From: Sphingomonas sanxanigenens DSM 19645 = NX02
GTDB taxonomy: Bacteria; Pseudomonadota; Alphaproteobacteria; Sphingomonadales; Sphingomonadaceae
Assembly: GCF_000512205.2 (NCBI RefSeq)
Contig: NZ_CP006644.1
Coordinates: 2,412,520-2,476,519 of the forward strand
Direction of reading: 5' to 3'
DNA: 64,000 nucleotides
Positions 26,621 through 35,439 of this stretch are shown piece by piece; position 1 is the first letter of the stretch; the number at the start of each line of letters is the position of its first letter. The notes beneath the pieces are model-generated. The model did no database searches. It had not been told where the DNA came from and saw only the letters and a list, made by a program, of their open reading frames with translations. The position numbers were made by a program, and so were the translations under genes.

Positions 26621-27633
26621 GACGGGGATTCTCCGGTCGCTTTTGCCGGCTGTGCAGCCTGCCGTTGCTCAATGCGGACGATCCTGACCGTCTGCTGGCG
26701 CTCGCCGCTGCCAAGGCGCAATTCGGCCGCGCCGAACAGGCGATCCACGATCAGGATGTTCTGGTGGATGCGGCTGTTGACGATCTGGGTTTCGCCATCC
26801 GAGCCGATGACGAAGATCGGGGGCATCTCGCCCTGCACGATGCCGCGAGGGAAGACGACATAGATGCGGCGACCATCGTCGAAGACAGAGATGGGCCGCC
26901 ATGGCGGGCTGTCGCCGGTCAGGCCATAGCGATATTTGCGCGCGGCCTCGGCCGGGATGACCGGAGCGGCCGGAACGGTCTGGCGCTGGCCCGCTGGTGG
27001 TGCGGGATAGGCCCAGGCGACGGAGGGCATATAGAGGGCTTCGCGGGCGCGCAACTCGATCATGTAGGTGCGCCGGTCGGTCGTCACGACGAGGTTTGTC
27101 ATGATGTCCGGGCGCGTCGGCTTCACGAGGATATGGACGCGGCGTGTTGTCCCCGATCCGCTCTCGGTATCGCCGATGATCCAGCGGGCGGTGTCGCCGG
27201 CTGCAATCGGCCCCGCGCCGGTCAGGCCCTCGCCGGGTTCGAGCGCAATGGTCGTGATCTGTCCCGGTGCGGCATAGACTTGATAGAGCGCGCCTTCCGA
27301 CCAGGGATAAATCTGGATGGCGTTATAGTAGCCCTCGCGGCGCGGCTCGACGCGCGCGGCGGCATTGGCGTTCTCGACACGGCCTGCCGGTGTTCCGGCG
27401 GAGGTCCCGCCGCGCGCCACGGTCCAGGCCGGTGGCGTATGCAGCGGCCGGGGCCGGTCATCGGTGACGGCGGCCGGCACAACGGGCGATGACGGCACGT
27501 CGGCGTCGTAGCTGAATTGCGGCGTGCGGTTGGTCGCGCAGCCGGCGAGCATCGTGGCCGACAGCATCAAAGCCGCGAAGGCGGGTTTACGGAAATCCTG
27601 AAATGGGGCTTTGCGGAGCGTCGTGCGGGTCAT
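26617..27633 (-). CDS. trbG: Conjugal transfer protein TrbG (VirB9-like lipoprotein)
   Basis: TrbG/VirB9 forms the outer-membrane core of the channel with TrbI. The 338-residue product has a lipobox (MLAGC) near residue 33. The VirB9 N-terminal domain includes REGYYNAIQIYPWSEGALYQ, and the C-terminal CagX-like domain includes FDDGRRIYVVFP and IYVVFPRGIVQGEMPP. The ATG at 27633 overlaps the trbF stop, so it is preferred over an ATG seven codons upstream. Confidence 0.93.
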   Translation of the reverse strand: MTRTTLRKAPFQDFRKPAFAALMLSATMLAGCATNRTPQFSYDADVPSSPVVPAAVTDDRPRPLHTPPAWTVARGGTSAGTPAGRVENANAAARVEPRREGYYNAIQIYPWSEGALYQVYAAPGQITTIALEPGEGLTGAGPIAAGDTARWIIGDTESGSGTTRRVHILVKPTRPDIMTNLVVTTDRRTYMIELRAREALYMPSVAWAYPAPPAGQRQTVPAAPVIPAEAARKYRYGLTGDSPPWRPISVFDDGRRIYVVFPRGIVQGEMPPIFVIGSDGETQIVNSRIHQNILIVDRLFGAAELRLGSGERQQTVRIVRIEQRQAAQPAKATGESPS

Positions 27634-28319
27634 TGGCTCATCTCCCGCGACCATGAGATTGCGTTGACATAGATGCCGAGCGGATTGGCGCGCAGGCGCT
27701 CGGAGTCACGCGGGGTCTGGATCACGATGGTCAGGATCGCGGTCCATCGTTCGGTCGTGGAAAGCTGGCCGTTCTCATAGTGGCGCTCGGTCCACGCCAC
27801 GCGGAAGCTGTCGTTCGATGCTCGGATGACGCTGGAAACCTCGACGGCGACCTGCTGCCGACCGACCTTCGTGAACGGGTCGTTGCTGCGGGCGTAGTCG
27901 TTCAAGGCCGCTGCGCCGCGATCCGTGGTCCACTCATAGGCGCGGAGCCAATTCTGGCGGACGATGATGGCGTCTGCCGGGATCGCCCGGACCTGTTCGA
28001 TGAAGCGGCCCAGATGGAACGCGATCTGCGGGTCAGTCGGGCGATAATCGGCGTTAGCGGGTGCGACAGTCTGCGCCTGGCCGAGATTATCGACCTGCAC
28101 CACCCACGGCACCACGGTCCCGCGCGCTGATTGCCAGACGAGCGCGGCGGCGAAACCGGCCGAGAGGATCAGCGATCCGAAGGCCATATAGCGCCAGTTC
28201 TTCGCCTGCACGCGGGCCGAGCCGATGCGCTCATCCCAGGCTTGAGCAGCCTTCTGGTAAGGCGTCTCGGGTTCGGGCGATTTGCCGTAATGGGTCGATG
28301 GTCGTTTGAAGATGCTCAT
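27630..28319 (-). CDS. trbF: Conjugal transfer protein TrbF (VirB8-like)
   Basis: TrbF/VirB8 is an inner-membrane assembly factor of the type IV secretion channel. The 229-residue protein has a cytosolic head with PETPYQKAAQAWDERIG, one membrane segment near residues 45-64 (YMAFGSLILSAGFAAALVW) and a periplasmic NTF2-like domain with AEW-type LRAYEWTTDRGAAALND. Both ends are coupled by ATGA overlaps. Confidence 0.93.
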   Translation of the reverse strand: MSIFKRPSTHYGKSPEPETPYQKAAQAWDERIGSARVQAKNWRYMAFGSLILSAGFAAALVWQSARGTVVPWVVQVDNLGQAQTVAPANADYRPTDPQIAFHLGRFIEQVRAIPADAIIVRQNWLRAYEWTTDRGAAALNDYARSNDPFTKVGRQQVAVEVSSVIRASNDSFRVAWTERHYENGQLSTTERWTAILTIVIQTPRDSERLRANPLGIYVNAISWSREMSQ

Positions 28320-29674
28320 GAGCGGTCACTTTCAGAGAGATTGACGGAGGAGCCGCCACCGTGGCTGTCGCCGGAACGCACCGCATGGGCGGCCATGGTG
28401 GCGCCGTGATTCACGGCTTGGGAACGCTGCATCCGCTGCGCCCAGGCCGGGGGACTGCCAGCGGGGGAAGACGCTGCTGCGGGGGCTGCGCTGCTGCCTC
28501 CGGCCGTGCCTGCGGTGGATGATCCCCCTGTCACCCCGAAGGCTGCGCGTGCGCCATCCGAAAAGCTGGATTTGACGCTTTCCGTTGCTTTCGAGGCGGC
28601 GCGTTTCAGAGGCGATACGGCGGCGGAGCCTGCCGCGCGGGCAACCCCGCCGAGACCGGAAGCAACGCCCGCCGCACCAGATTGGCCGAGCGAAGCCATG
28701 CTGTAGGTCGCTGCGGCCCCTCCGGAGGCGGCAGCGCCGCCCCGAACGGCCGCGGCGCCACCGGACATGGCGGTAGCACCTCCCTTGACGGCGAGACCGG
28801 CTGCACCGCCTGCGGCAAGGGCTGCGCCTCCTACGGCAAGGCCGGTGCCGATCGCCGCACCCGCGCCAAGCTGCGGGCCGCCCGAAACGAGACCGGAGGC
28901 GATGCCGGGACCGAAGATGCCAAGGCCGAGCAGCGACAAGGCGGCGAGCACGATCGCCATGGCGTCGTCGATGGTCGGCGTTGCGCCGCCGAAGCCTGCG
29001 GTGAACTGCGAGAACAGCGTCGAGCCGATGCCGATGATGACGGCCAGCACGAGGACTTTGATCCCCGACGAGATGACGTTGCCCAGCACGCGCTCGGCCA
29101 TGAAGGCAGTCTTGCCGAAGAGACCGAACGGGATCAGCACGAAGCCGGCGAGCGTGGTCAGCTTGAACTCGATAAGCGTCACGAAAAGCTGGATGGCGAG
29201 GATGAAGAAGGCGAGCAGCACCAGCGCCCAGGCGAACATCAGGCAGGCGATCTGGATGAAGTTCTCGAAGAACGACCAGTAACCCATCAGATCGGAGATG
29301 GAGTCGAGCAGCGGGCGGCCCGCGTCGAGGCCGGTCTGCGCCACCTTGCCGGGGCGCATCAGATCGGCGGTGGAAAAGCTGGTGCCGGAGGCTTTGAGGC
29401 CGAGACCGGCGAAGCTCTCGAAGACGATGCGCGCCAGATTGTTCCAGTTGCCGATGATGTAGGCGAACGCGCCGACGAACAGGGTCTTCTTCACCAGCCG
29501 GGCGATGATGTCGTCATCGGCGCCCCACGACCAGAACAGTGCCGCCAGCACCACGTCGATGACGATGAGCGTTGTGGCGATGAACGCCACCTCGCCGCCG
29601 AGCAGGCCGAAGCCGCTGTCGATGTATGAGGTGAATACGCCTAGAAACGAGTCGATGACGCCGGTGCCGCCCAT
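28316..29674 (-). CDS. trbL: Conjugal transfer protein TrbL (VirB6-like)
   Basis: TrbL/VirB6 is the polytopic inner-membrane component of the channel. The 452-residue protein has about six to seven hydrophobic segments in residues 1-270, for example FIATTLIVIDVVLAALFWSW and ACLMFAWALVLLAFFILAI. A long Ala/Gly/Ser-rich, low-complexity C-terminal tail of about 170 residues follows, as is typical for TrbL. It starts three bases after the trbK stop and overlaps trbF. Confidence 0.92.
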   Translation of the reverse strand: MGGTGVIDSFLGVFTSYIDSGFGLLGGEVAFIATTLIVIDVVLAALFWSWGADDDIIARLVKKTLFVGAFAYIIGNWNNLARIVFESFAGLGLKASGTSFSTADLMRPGKVAQTGLDAGRPLLDSISDLMGYWSFFENFIQIACLMFAWALVLLAFFILAIQLFVTLIEFKLTTLAGFVLIPFGLFGKTAFMAERVLGNVISSGIKVLVLAVIIGIGSTLFSQFTAGFGGATPTIDDAMAIVLAALSLLGLGIFGPGIASGLVSGGPQLGAGAAIGTGLAVGGAALAAGGAAGLAVKGGATAMSGGAAAVRGGAAASGGAAATYSMASLGQSGAAGVASGLGGVARAAGSAAVSPLKRAASKATESVKSSFSDGARAAFGVTGGSSTAGTAGGSSAAPAAASSPAGSPPAWAQRMQRSQAVNHGATMAAHAVRSGDSHGGGSSVNLSESDRS

Positions 29675-29677
29675 GGT

Positions 29678-29965
29678 TCACTGTCCCCCGTTCTGATGCG
29701 GGGTGGCGGGCACCGGCGTCCGGCCGAGAAACCGATCACGGTTCTCGGCCCAGGCGGCAAGGCAGTCGGGATCGCTCGCGGCCGCCTCGCCAAGCCGCTG
29801 GCAATCGCGCAGGCTCTGGCGCAGCGGATCGGTGGGACGCTGTAGTTCCGGCGCGGGCCTGCCGCGCGGCGGCTCGTCCTGCCGGGTCATCTCGATCACC
29901 GTGGCGGTGATGGCGATGGCGACGAATATGATCGCGCCCAGCCGGGCCAGCATCTTGCCGTCCAT
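29678..29965 (-). CDS. trbK: Putative entry exclusion protein TrbK-alt
   Basis: The 95-residue product has one N-terminal membrane segment (ARLGAIIFVAIAITATVIE) and a short periplasmic part with two cysteines (LRDCQRLGEAAASDPDCLAAW), which could form a disulfide. Position between trbJ and trbL and the CxxLG...DCxxAW pattern fit the alternative TrbK family. Members reduce entry of like elements into cells that already carry one. Confidence 0.85.
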   Translation of the reverse strand: MDGKMLARLGAIIFVAIAITATVIEMTRQDEPPRGRPAPELQRPTDPLRQSLRDCQRLGEAAASDPDCLAAWAENRDRFLGRTPVPATPHQNGGQ

Positions 29966-29985
29966 GTCGCGCCCCTCCTGTCAGG

Positions 29986-30756
29986 TCAGTTGTTGCCGTT
30001 GCCGAACATTTGCGCGTTGCCGGGTTGGTAGCCCGATCCCGGCGTCAGGAAGCGTTCACGCTGGACGCGGCCCTGTTCGGCGGCGGTGGCGCGCTCTGCC
30101 TCGATCAGTGCTTCCGACCGGCCATTGGCAGACATCAGCGCGATCAGGTCGGAAAGCTGCTGCGATTGCAGGGCGAGAAGCTGATTGCCGGCCTGCGTGG
30201 CTTGCAGCGCGCCGGTCGCGCCCTGGCTCTGGCCGACCAGTTCGGACATCTGCGTGCGGTTGGTGTCTATGTTGCCGACGACGCCGGCCTGCACGCGCAT
30301 GGCGTCCTGCAAGCTGCCCACGGTGTTCTGCCAGCGCGAGCGGGCATCGGTGACGAGCTGCGTATCGGTGGCGGACAGGGAGATGCTGCCGTATTTCTGC
30401 TGAAACGCCTGGTCGATGTTCTGCACGTCGAACGCGATGTTCTGCGCCTGGCTCAAAAGCTGCTGCGTGCGCTGGACGTTCTGCTGGAGCTGCTGAAGCG
30501 ATGAATATGGCAGGCTCGCCAGATTCTTCGCCTGATTGATGAGCATGGTCGCTTCGTTCTGAAGCGAGGTGATCTGGTTGTTGATCTGCTGAAGCGTGCG
30601 CGCGGCTGTCAGCACATTCTGCGCATAGTTGGACGGATCGAAGACCGTCCATTGCGCATGGGCCGGGCTTGTGAGGATGGGCGACAGCGCGAGCGGTGCG
30701 GCAAGCATGGTCGCAGCCATGAAAATGGCGCGCGAGCGGGAACGGCGAATGGTCAT
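29986..30756 (-). CDS. trbJ: Conjugal transfer protein TrbJ (VirB5-like)
   Basis: TrbJ is a periplasmic, mostly helical protein likely at the pilus tip or in mating-pair stability. The 256-residue protein has a signal peptide ending in SPAHAQ. Long coiled-coil stretches rich in Gln follow (LQQINNQITSLQNEATMLIN, QLQQNVQRTQQLLSQAQNI). The ATG at 30756 overlaps the trbE stop; a longer frame start lies inside trbE. The C-terminal tail is Gly/Asn-rich. Confidence 0.9.
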   Translation of the reverse strand: MTIRRSRSRAIFMAATMLAAPLALSPILTSPAHAQWTVFDPSNYAQNVLTAARTLQQINNQITSLQNEATMLINQAKNLASLPYSSLQQLQQNVQRTQQLLSQAQNIAFDVQNIDQAFQQKYGSISLSATDTQLVTDARSRWQNTVGSLQDAMRVQAGVVGNIDTNRTQMSELVGQSQGATGALQATQAGNQLLALQSQQLSDLIALMSANGRSEALIEAERATAAEQGRVQRERFLTPGSGYQPGNAQMFGNGNN

Positions 30757-33209
30757 GGTTGGGACTCCTTCTCGGTCTGTAGGATGAGATTGGTGAGGTC
30801 GGGGATCAGGTCGGCCGCCCAATCGACGCCGCGCAGGCGCAACCAGGCGGCGAGGAAGCCTTCGCGGCCATGCTCGGCGATCAGTCCGGCGATGCGTTTG
30901 TGGTCGGATTTCGCGGACGCGGTGCAGAGCGCGAGGCCGACTTCGGACAGGCCAAGCTCGAACAGGCGATTGCCCCTGCGGCTCTGGCAGTAGTAGTCCC
31001 GCTTGGGCGTGGCCCGCGCGAGGATTTCGATCTGCCGGTCATTGAGGCCGAAGCGCCGATAGATGGCCGTGATCTGCGGTTCGATGGCGCGTTCGTTCGG
31101 GAGAAGCAGCCGCGTCGGGCAGCTTTCGATAATGGCGGGCGCGATGTTGCTGCCATCGATGTCCGATAGCGACTGCGTAGCGAAGATGACGGAAGCGTTT
31201 TTCTTGCGTAGCGTCTTCAGCCATTCGCGGAGCTGGCTGGCGAAGCCTTCATCGTCCAACGCCAGCCAGCCCTCGTCGATGATGAGCAGGGTCGGCCGTC
31301 CATCGAGCCGGTCGCCGATGCGATGGAACAGATAGGCGAGCACGGCCGGGGCCGCGCCGGTCCCGACCAGCCCCTCGATCTCGAACGCCTGCACCGAAGC
31401 CGAACCGAGATGCTCGGCTTCTGCGTCGAGCAACCGTCCGTAAGCGCCGCCGATGCAGTAAGGGCGCAATGCCTGTTTCAGATCGTTGGATTGAAGGAGG
31501 ACCGTGAAGCCGGTGATGGTGCGCTCGCCGACCGGAGCGGTGCTAAGCGATGTCAGCGCCGTCCAGATATATTCCTTGGTTTCGGGTGTGATCGGGACAC
31601 CTTCACGACCGAGAATGGCGGCGATCCAGTCGGCGGCCCAGGCGCGTTCATAGGTATCGTCGATCCGGGCGAGCGGCTGGAGCGAGACGGACGCCTCGTC
31701 CCCTTCCGTCAGGCCACCGCCAAGGTCGTGCCAGTCGCCCCCCATGGCGAGCGATGCGACCCGGATGCTGCCACCGAAGTCGAAGGCGAATACCTGCGCT
31801 TGCTCATAGCGACGGAACTGCAAGGCCATGAGCGCCAGCAGCACGGACTTGCCCGCGCCGGTCGGGCCGACGACGAGGGTGTGGCCGACATCGCCGACAT
31901 GAAGGGAAAACCGGAACGGGGTCGAGCCTTCGGTCTTGCCGAAGAACAGCGGGGGCGCGCTGAAATGCTCATCCCGTTCCGGCCCCGCCCACACCGCCGA
32001 AAGCGGGATCATATGGGCGAGGTTGAGCGTCGATATGGGCGGCTGGCGGACATTCGCATAGGCATGTCCGGGGATCGAACCGAGCCAGGCATCGACGGCG
32101 TTGACGGTTTCAGGCATCGCGGTGAAGTCGCGGCCCTGAATGATCTTTTCCGCGAGGCGGAGCTTCTCGTCGGCAATGCGCGGATCGGCATCCCAGACGG
32201 TGATGGTGGCCGTGACATAGGCGATCCCCGCCATGTCCGCGCCCAGCTCCTGCAAGGCCATGTCGGCGTCGAGCGCCTTGTTCGCAGCGTCGGTGTCCAC
32301 GAGCGCGGATTGCTCGTTGGTCATCACCTCTTTCAGAATCGCCGCGATGCTCTTGCGCTTGGCGAACCACTGACGGCGGATGCGAGTCAGCAGCCGGGTT
32401 GCATCGGTCTTGTCGAGCAGGATCGCTCGCGTGCTCCAGCGATACGGGAACGGCAGCCGGTTCATCTCGTCGAGCAGGCCGGGCGTCGTCGCGGTCGGAA
32501 AGCCGATGATGGTCAGGACGCGCAGATGCTGGTCGCCAAGGCGCGGCTCCAGGCCGCCGGTCAGCGGCTGATCAGCGAGCAGCGCATCGAGGTGCATCGG
32601 CACCTCGGGCACGCGCACACGATGCCGGTTGGTCGAGATGGTCGAATGGAGATAGGTCAGCGTGCCGGCGTCATCGAGCCAGCGGCATTCCGGCATGAAG
32701 CCATCGAGCAACGCCAGAACGCGGTCGGTGCGGTCGATGAAGCCGCGCAGCAATTCCCATGGGTCCACTCCGGATTGCTCGCGGCCCTCGTAGAGCCAGG
32801 CCTCAGTGCGGGCGGCGTCCTCGGCGGGAGGCAGCCAGAGGAAGGTCAGGAAATAGCCGGACACGAAATGCGTCCCGGCTTCCTCGAAACCGGCCTTGCG
32901 CTCGGCGTCGAGCAGCGCGGATGCGGCTTCGGGAAATTGACTGTCGGGATAGGTCGCGGCTTCGCTGCGCTGTGCCTCCACGAAAAGGCTCCAGCCCGAC
33001 CCGAGACGGCGGACGGCGTTGTTGATGCGTCCTGCGACCGCGACCAGCTCGGCAGCGACGGCGGAATCCAGATCGGGACCGCGGAACTTCGCCGTCCTCT
33101 GGAAACTTCCATCCTTGTTCAGCACGACGCCGGAGCCGACAAGTGCGGCCCAGGGCAGGAAATCCGCGAGGCGGCTGGATGTGCGGCGGTATTCGGCGAG
33201 ATTCATCAT
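30753..33209 (-). CDS. trbE: Conjugal transfer ATPase TrbE (VirB4-like)
   Basis: TrbE/VirB4 is the large ATPase driving pilus assembly and transfer. The 818-residue protein has the N-terminal CagE/TrbE domain (LAEYRRTSSRLADFLPWAAL onward). Its ATPase domain has Walker A GPTGAGKSVLLALMA near residue 455 and Walker B TLLIIDEGWLALDDE. The start at 33209 (MMNLAEYRR) has GGAGG five bases upstream. An open frame continues upstream but is antisense-like within trbD. It is coupled to trbJ. Confidence 0.95.
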   Translation of the reverse strand: MMNLAEYRRTSSRLADFLPWAALVGSGVVLNKDGSFQRTAKFRGPDLDSAVAAELVAVAGRINNAVRRLGSGWSLFVEAQRSEAATYPDSQFPEAASALLDAERKAGFEEAGTHFVSGYFLTFLWLPPAEDAARTEAWLYEGREQSGVDPWELLRGFIDRTDRVLALLDGFMPECRWLDDAGTLTYLHSTISTNRHRVRVPEVPMHLDALLADQPLTGGLEPRLGDQHLRVLTIIGFPTATTPGLLDEMNRLPFPYRWSTRAILLDKTDATRLLTRIRRQWFAKRKSIAAILKEVMTNEQSALVDTDAANKALDADMALQELGADMAGIAYVTATITVWDADPRIADEKLRLAEKIIQGRDFTAMPETVNAVDAWLGSIPGHAYANVRQPPISTLNLAHMIPLSAVWAGPERDEHFSAPPLFFGKTEGSTPFRFSLHVGDVGHTLVVGPTGAGKSVLLALMALQFRRYEQAQVFAFDFGGSIRVASLAMGGDWHDLGGGLTEGDEASVSLQPLARIDDTYERAWAADWIAAILGREGVPITPETKEYIWTALTSLSTAPVGERTITGFTVLLQSNDLKQALRPYCIGGAYGRLLDAEAEHLGSASVQAFEIEGLVGTGAAPAVLAYLFHRIGDRLDGRPTLLIIDEGWLALDDEGFASQLREWLKTLRKKNASVIFATQSLSDIDGSNIAPAIIESCPTRLLLPNERAIEPQITAIYRRFGLNDRQIEILARATPKRDYYCQSRRGNRLFELGLSEVGLALCTASAKSDHKRIAGLIAEHGREGFLAAWLRLRGVDWAADLIPDLTNLILQTEKESQP

Positions 33210-33220
33210 GTGCGCCTCCG

Positions 33221-33502
33221 TCAGACCGACAGATGACCGGGGATGCGCAGATGCCTGCGGCCCACCTCGACAAAAAGCGGGTCGCGCTTGGCCATCCACA
33301 CGGCGGCGAAGTGGCCGACGACCCAGATGGCGAGTCCGACCAGCCAGAGACGCAGGCCGAGACCCACGGCCCCGGCCAGCGTTCCGTTCAGGATGGCGAT
33401 GGAGCGCGGAGCGCCGCCGAGCAGGATATGCTCGGTCAGCGCCCTGTGGACCGGGACGGAAAATCCCGGCACCGCGTCGAGTTGTTCGAGGCCGCCCGCC
33501 AT
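33221..33502 (-). CDS. trbD: Conjugal transfer protein TrbD (VirB3-like)
   Basis: TrbD/VirB3 is a small inner-membrane protein that works with TrbE. The 93-residue protein has the family N-terminus PGFSVPVHRALTEHILLGGAPR. A hydrophobic hairpin (GAVGLGLRLWLVGLAIWVVGH) follows, then the basic end MAKRDPLFVEVGRRHLR. The ATG shares a base with the trbC stop (TGATG), so translation is coupled. Confidence 0.92.
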   Translation of the reverse strand: MAGGLEQLDAVPGFSVPVHRALTEHILLGGAPRSIAILNGTLAGAVGLGLRLWLVGLAIWVVGHFAAVWMAKRDPLFVEVGRRHLRIPGHLSV

Positions 33503-33834
33503 CAGACGAGCGCCCCGCCGCCGAACGAGAAGAACGACAGGAAGAACGAGCTGGCGGCAAAGGCGATGGACAGGCCGAACACGATCTGGATCAGGCGGCG
33601 GAAACCGCCCGACGTATCCCCAAAAGCCAGCGCGAGGCCCGTCGCGATGATGACGATCACGGCGATGATCTTGGCGACCGGCCCCTCGATCGACTGAAGG
33701 ATGCTCTGAAGCGGAGCCTCCCACGGCATCGACGAGCCGGAAGCATGGGCCGCCGGGGCGAGCATCAGGCTGATGGAAACGGTGGCGGCTGCGGTCGCCA
33801 TGGTGCGGCAGCCGCGCGAAAGCGTGCGGATCAT
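33502..33834 (-). CDS. trbC: Conjugal transfer pilin TrbC (VirB2-like)
   Basis: TrbC is the precursor of the conjugative pilin. The 110-residue protein has a signal segment ending in APAAHA. Two membrane helices follow (KIIAVIVIIATGLALAFG and IVFGLSIAFAASSFFLSFF) separated by a short loop with DTSGGFRR. RP4 TrbC is processed and cyclised; whether this one is cannot be told. It overlaps trbB at the start and trbD at the end. Confidence 0.92.
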   Translation of the reverse strand: MIRTLSRGCRTMATAAATVSISLMLAPAAHASGSSMPWEAPLQSILQSIEGPVAKIIAVIVIIATGLALAFGDTSGGFRRLIQIVFGLSIAFAASSFFLSFFSFGGGALV

Positions 33835-34823
33835 GAAGAGTCTCCTTTTGGGTTGGTTGCCGAAGTGATGGGATGCGTGATGCGGTAGTCGCCGTCCGGT
33901 CCCAGCCCCTCGACGCGGGCGAGTTCGGCCAGCCGGCGCGCGGAACCGCGCCCGGAAAGGACGGCAACAAGGTCGATAGTCTCGGCGATCAGCGCGCGCG
34001 GGACGGTGACAACAGCCTCTTGAATGAGCTGTTCGAGGCGGCGCAGCGCACCGATGCCCGTGCCGGCATGGATGGTGCCGATGCCGCCGGGGTGCCCCGT
34101 GCCCCATGCTTTCAGAAGGTCGAGAGCTTCGGAGCCGCGCACCTCGCCGATGGGGATGCGGTCGGGGCGCAGGCGCAGCGAGGAGCGCACCAGATCGGAA
34201 AGCGTCGCCACGCCGTCCTTGGTCCGCATGGCGACGAGGTTGGGCGCGGCGCATTGCAGTTCGCGCGTGTCCTCGATGATGACGACGCGATCCTGCGTCT
34301 TCGCCACCTCCGCGAGCAGCGCATTGGTCAGCGTGGTCTTGCCGGTGCTGGTGCCGCCCGCGACGAGGATGTTTGCGCGGGAGGAAACTGCCGCGCGTAA
34401 CGTCGCGGCCTGATCGGCGGACATGATGCCCGCCACCACGTAATCGTCGAGCGTGAACACCGCGACGGCGGGCTTGCGGATGGCGAAGGCGGGTGCGGCG
34501 ACGACCGGCGGCAACAAGCCTTCAAACCGCTCGCCGGTTTCGGGTAGTTCCGCCGACACGCGCGGGGATCGGGCGTGGACCTCCGCGCCGACATGGTGCG
34601 CGACCAACCGGACGATACGCTCGCCATCGGCGGCGGACAGCATCTCGCCGGTATCGGCCAAACCTTCGGACAGCCGGTCGATCCAGATGCGACCGTCCGG
34701 GTTCAGCATCACCTCGATGACGGCGGGGTCTTCGAGAAACCGGGCGATGGACGCGCCGAGCGCCGTGCGCAGCATCCGCGCGCCACGCGCTATCGCCTCC
34801 GGTTTCTGATGATGTGCAGTCAT
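33831..34823 (-). CDS. trbB: Conjugal transfer ATPase TrbB (VirB11-like)
   Basis: TrbB/VirB11 is a hexameric traffic ATPase at the base of the channel. The 330-residue protein has Walker [16 protein letters not shown] near residue 160, the Asp box [11 protein letters not shown], and Walker B-like [20 protein letters not shown] with a following His box [14 protein letters not shown]. It is the first gene of the trb operon; the shared 22-bp motif lies 117 bases upstream. Confidence 0.95.
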   Translation of the reverse strand: MTAHHQKPEAIARGARMLRTALGASIARFLEDPAVIEVMLNPDGRIWIDRLSEGLADTGEMLSAADGERIVRLVAHHVGAEVHARSPRVSAELPETGERFEGLLPPVVAAPAFAIRKPAVAVFTLDDYVVAGIMSADQAATLRAAVSSRANILVAGGTSTGKTTLTNALLAEVAKTQDRVVIIEDTRELQCAAPNLVAMRTKDGVATLSDLVRSSLRLRPDRIPIGEVRGSEALDLLKAWGTGHPGGIGTIHAGTGIGALRRLEQLIQEAVVTVPRALIAETIDLVAVLSGRGSARRLAELARVEGLGPDGDYRITHPITSATNPKGDSS

Positions 34824-34939
34824 GTCGGCCCCGATTTCTCGCGGGGCGCGACAGACGGTCCCCGCATCGGGTCGATTAAGAAAGCCCGAAATTGGGCTGC
34901 TTCAACAACTATCTAAGCGAAAGCGGTGATCGGCGGCCA

Positions 34940-34961
34940 TCGGCGGCAAATAGGATGGGTT
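34940..34961 (-). promoter_or_regulatory. Conserved 22-bp motif upstream of the trb operon (copy 1)
   Basis: On the plus strand it reads ATCGGCGGCAAATAGGA, then a T, then GGGT. It matches the copy at 37523 at 21 of 22 positions. It lies upstream of trbB and just after the copG-like stop, and is preceded by a partial extra copy of TCGGCGGC. Position and conservation suggest an operator or promoter element of the transfer genes; the protein that binds it is unknown. Confidence 0.55.
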
Positions 34962-34967
34962 GAAAAT

Positions 34968-35429
34968 CTAAGCGTGGTCGTCATCAGCCTCGGGCTCACC
35001 TTCCGTTAGACTGTCATGAAGCGAATCCATGTCGCGCGACAACTCTTTCAGGAACCTATCGCCGGTCGCTAGCCTGCGGCCGAGATTCTGCATGAAGCCC
35101 TCGAACCGCTCGTTGCCCTTGATCCGTGCGGACTGTTTGGCGCTATCCGGCAATGGCGGGGTCATCGTCAGCCAGAAGTGAACGAACAAGGAGAGGGTCT
35201 CGCCGAGCACGGCGAGATCTTCGTCCAGCGTGCCGATCTGCCGGCCGATCTTGTCGAGGCGGCGCGACATGGCCGCTTCCAGCCGATCCGATGTGTCGCC
35301 CGACAGGAAGGATGCGACCGCCGCCTCGACGATAGCGGACTTCGAGACCTGCCGGCGCAGCGATAGCGCCTCGACCTGTTTGAGCAGTTCCGGGTCGAAA
35401 TAGACATTCATGCGGGTGCGGGCTGTCAT
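34968..35429 (-). CDS. CopG-type ribbon-helix-helix regulator of the transfer region
   Basis: The 153-residue protein starts with a ribbon-helix-helix domain (MNVYFDPELLKQVEALSLRR, then VSKSAIVEAAVASFL). A helical part of about 100 residues follows that may oligomerise, with an acidic tail (EGEPEADDDHA). A gene of this type sits between traG and trbB in many alphaproteobacterial elements and is thought to regulate transfer. It lies ten bases after the traG stop, so it is in the traG transcript. Confidence 0.82.
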   Translation of the reverse strand: MTARTRMNVYFDPELLKQVEALSLRRQVSKSAIVEAAVASFLSGDTSDRLEAAMSRRLDKIGRQIGTLDEDLAVLGETLSLFVHFWLTMTPPLPDSAKQSARIKGNERFEGFMQNLGRRLATGDRFLKELSRDMDSLHDSLTEGEPEADDDHA

Positions 35430-35439
35430 GGGCGGCCTC

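Noticed and set aside
31323-33236. 637-codon plus-strand frame opposite trbE
   Set aside because: trbE shows Walker A and B and operon coupling on the minus strand. The opposite frame has no motifs and no operon partner.
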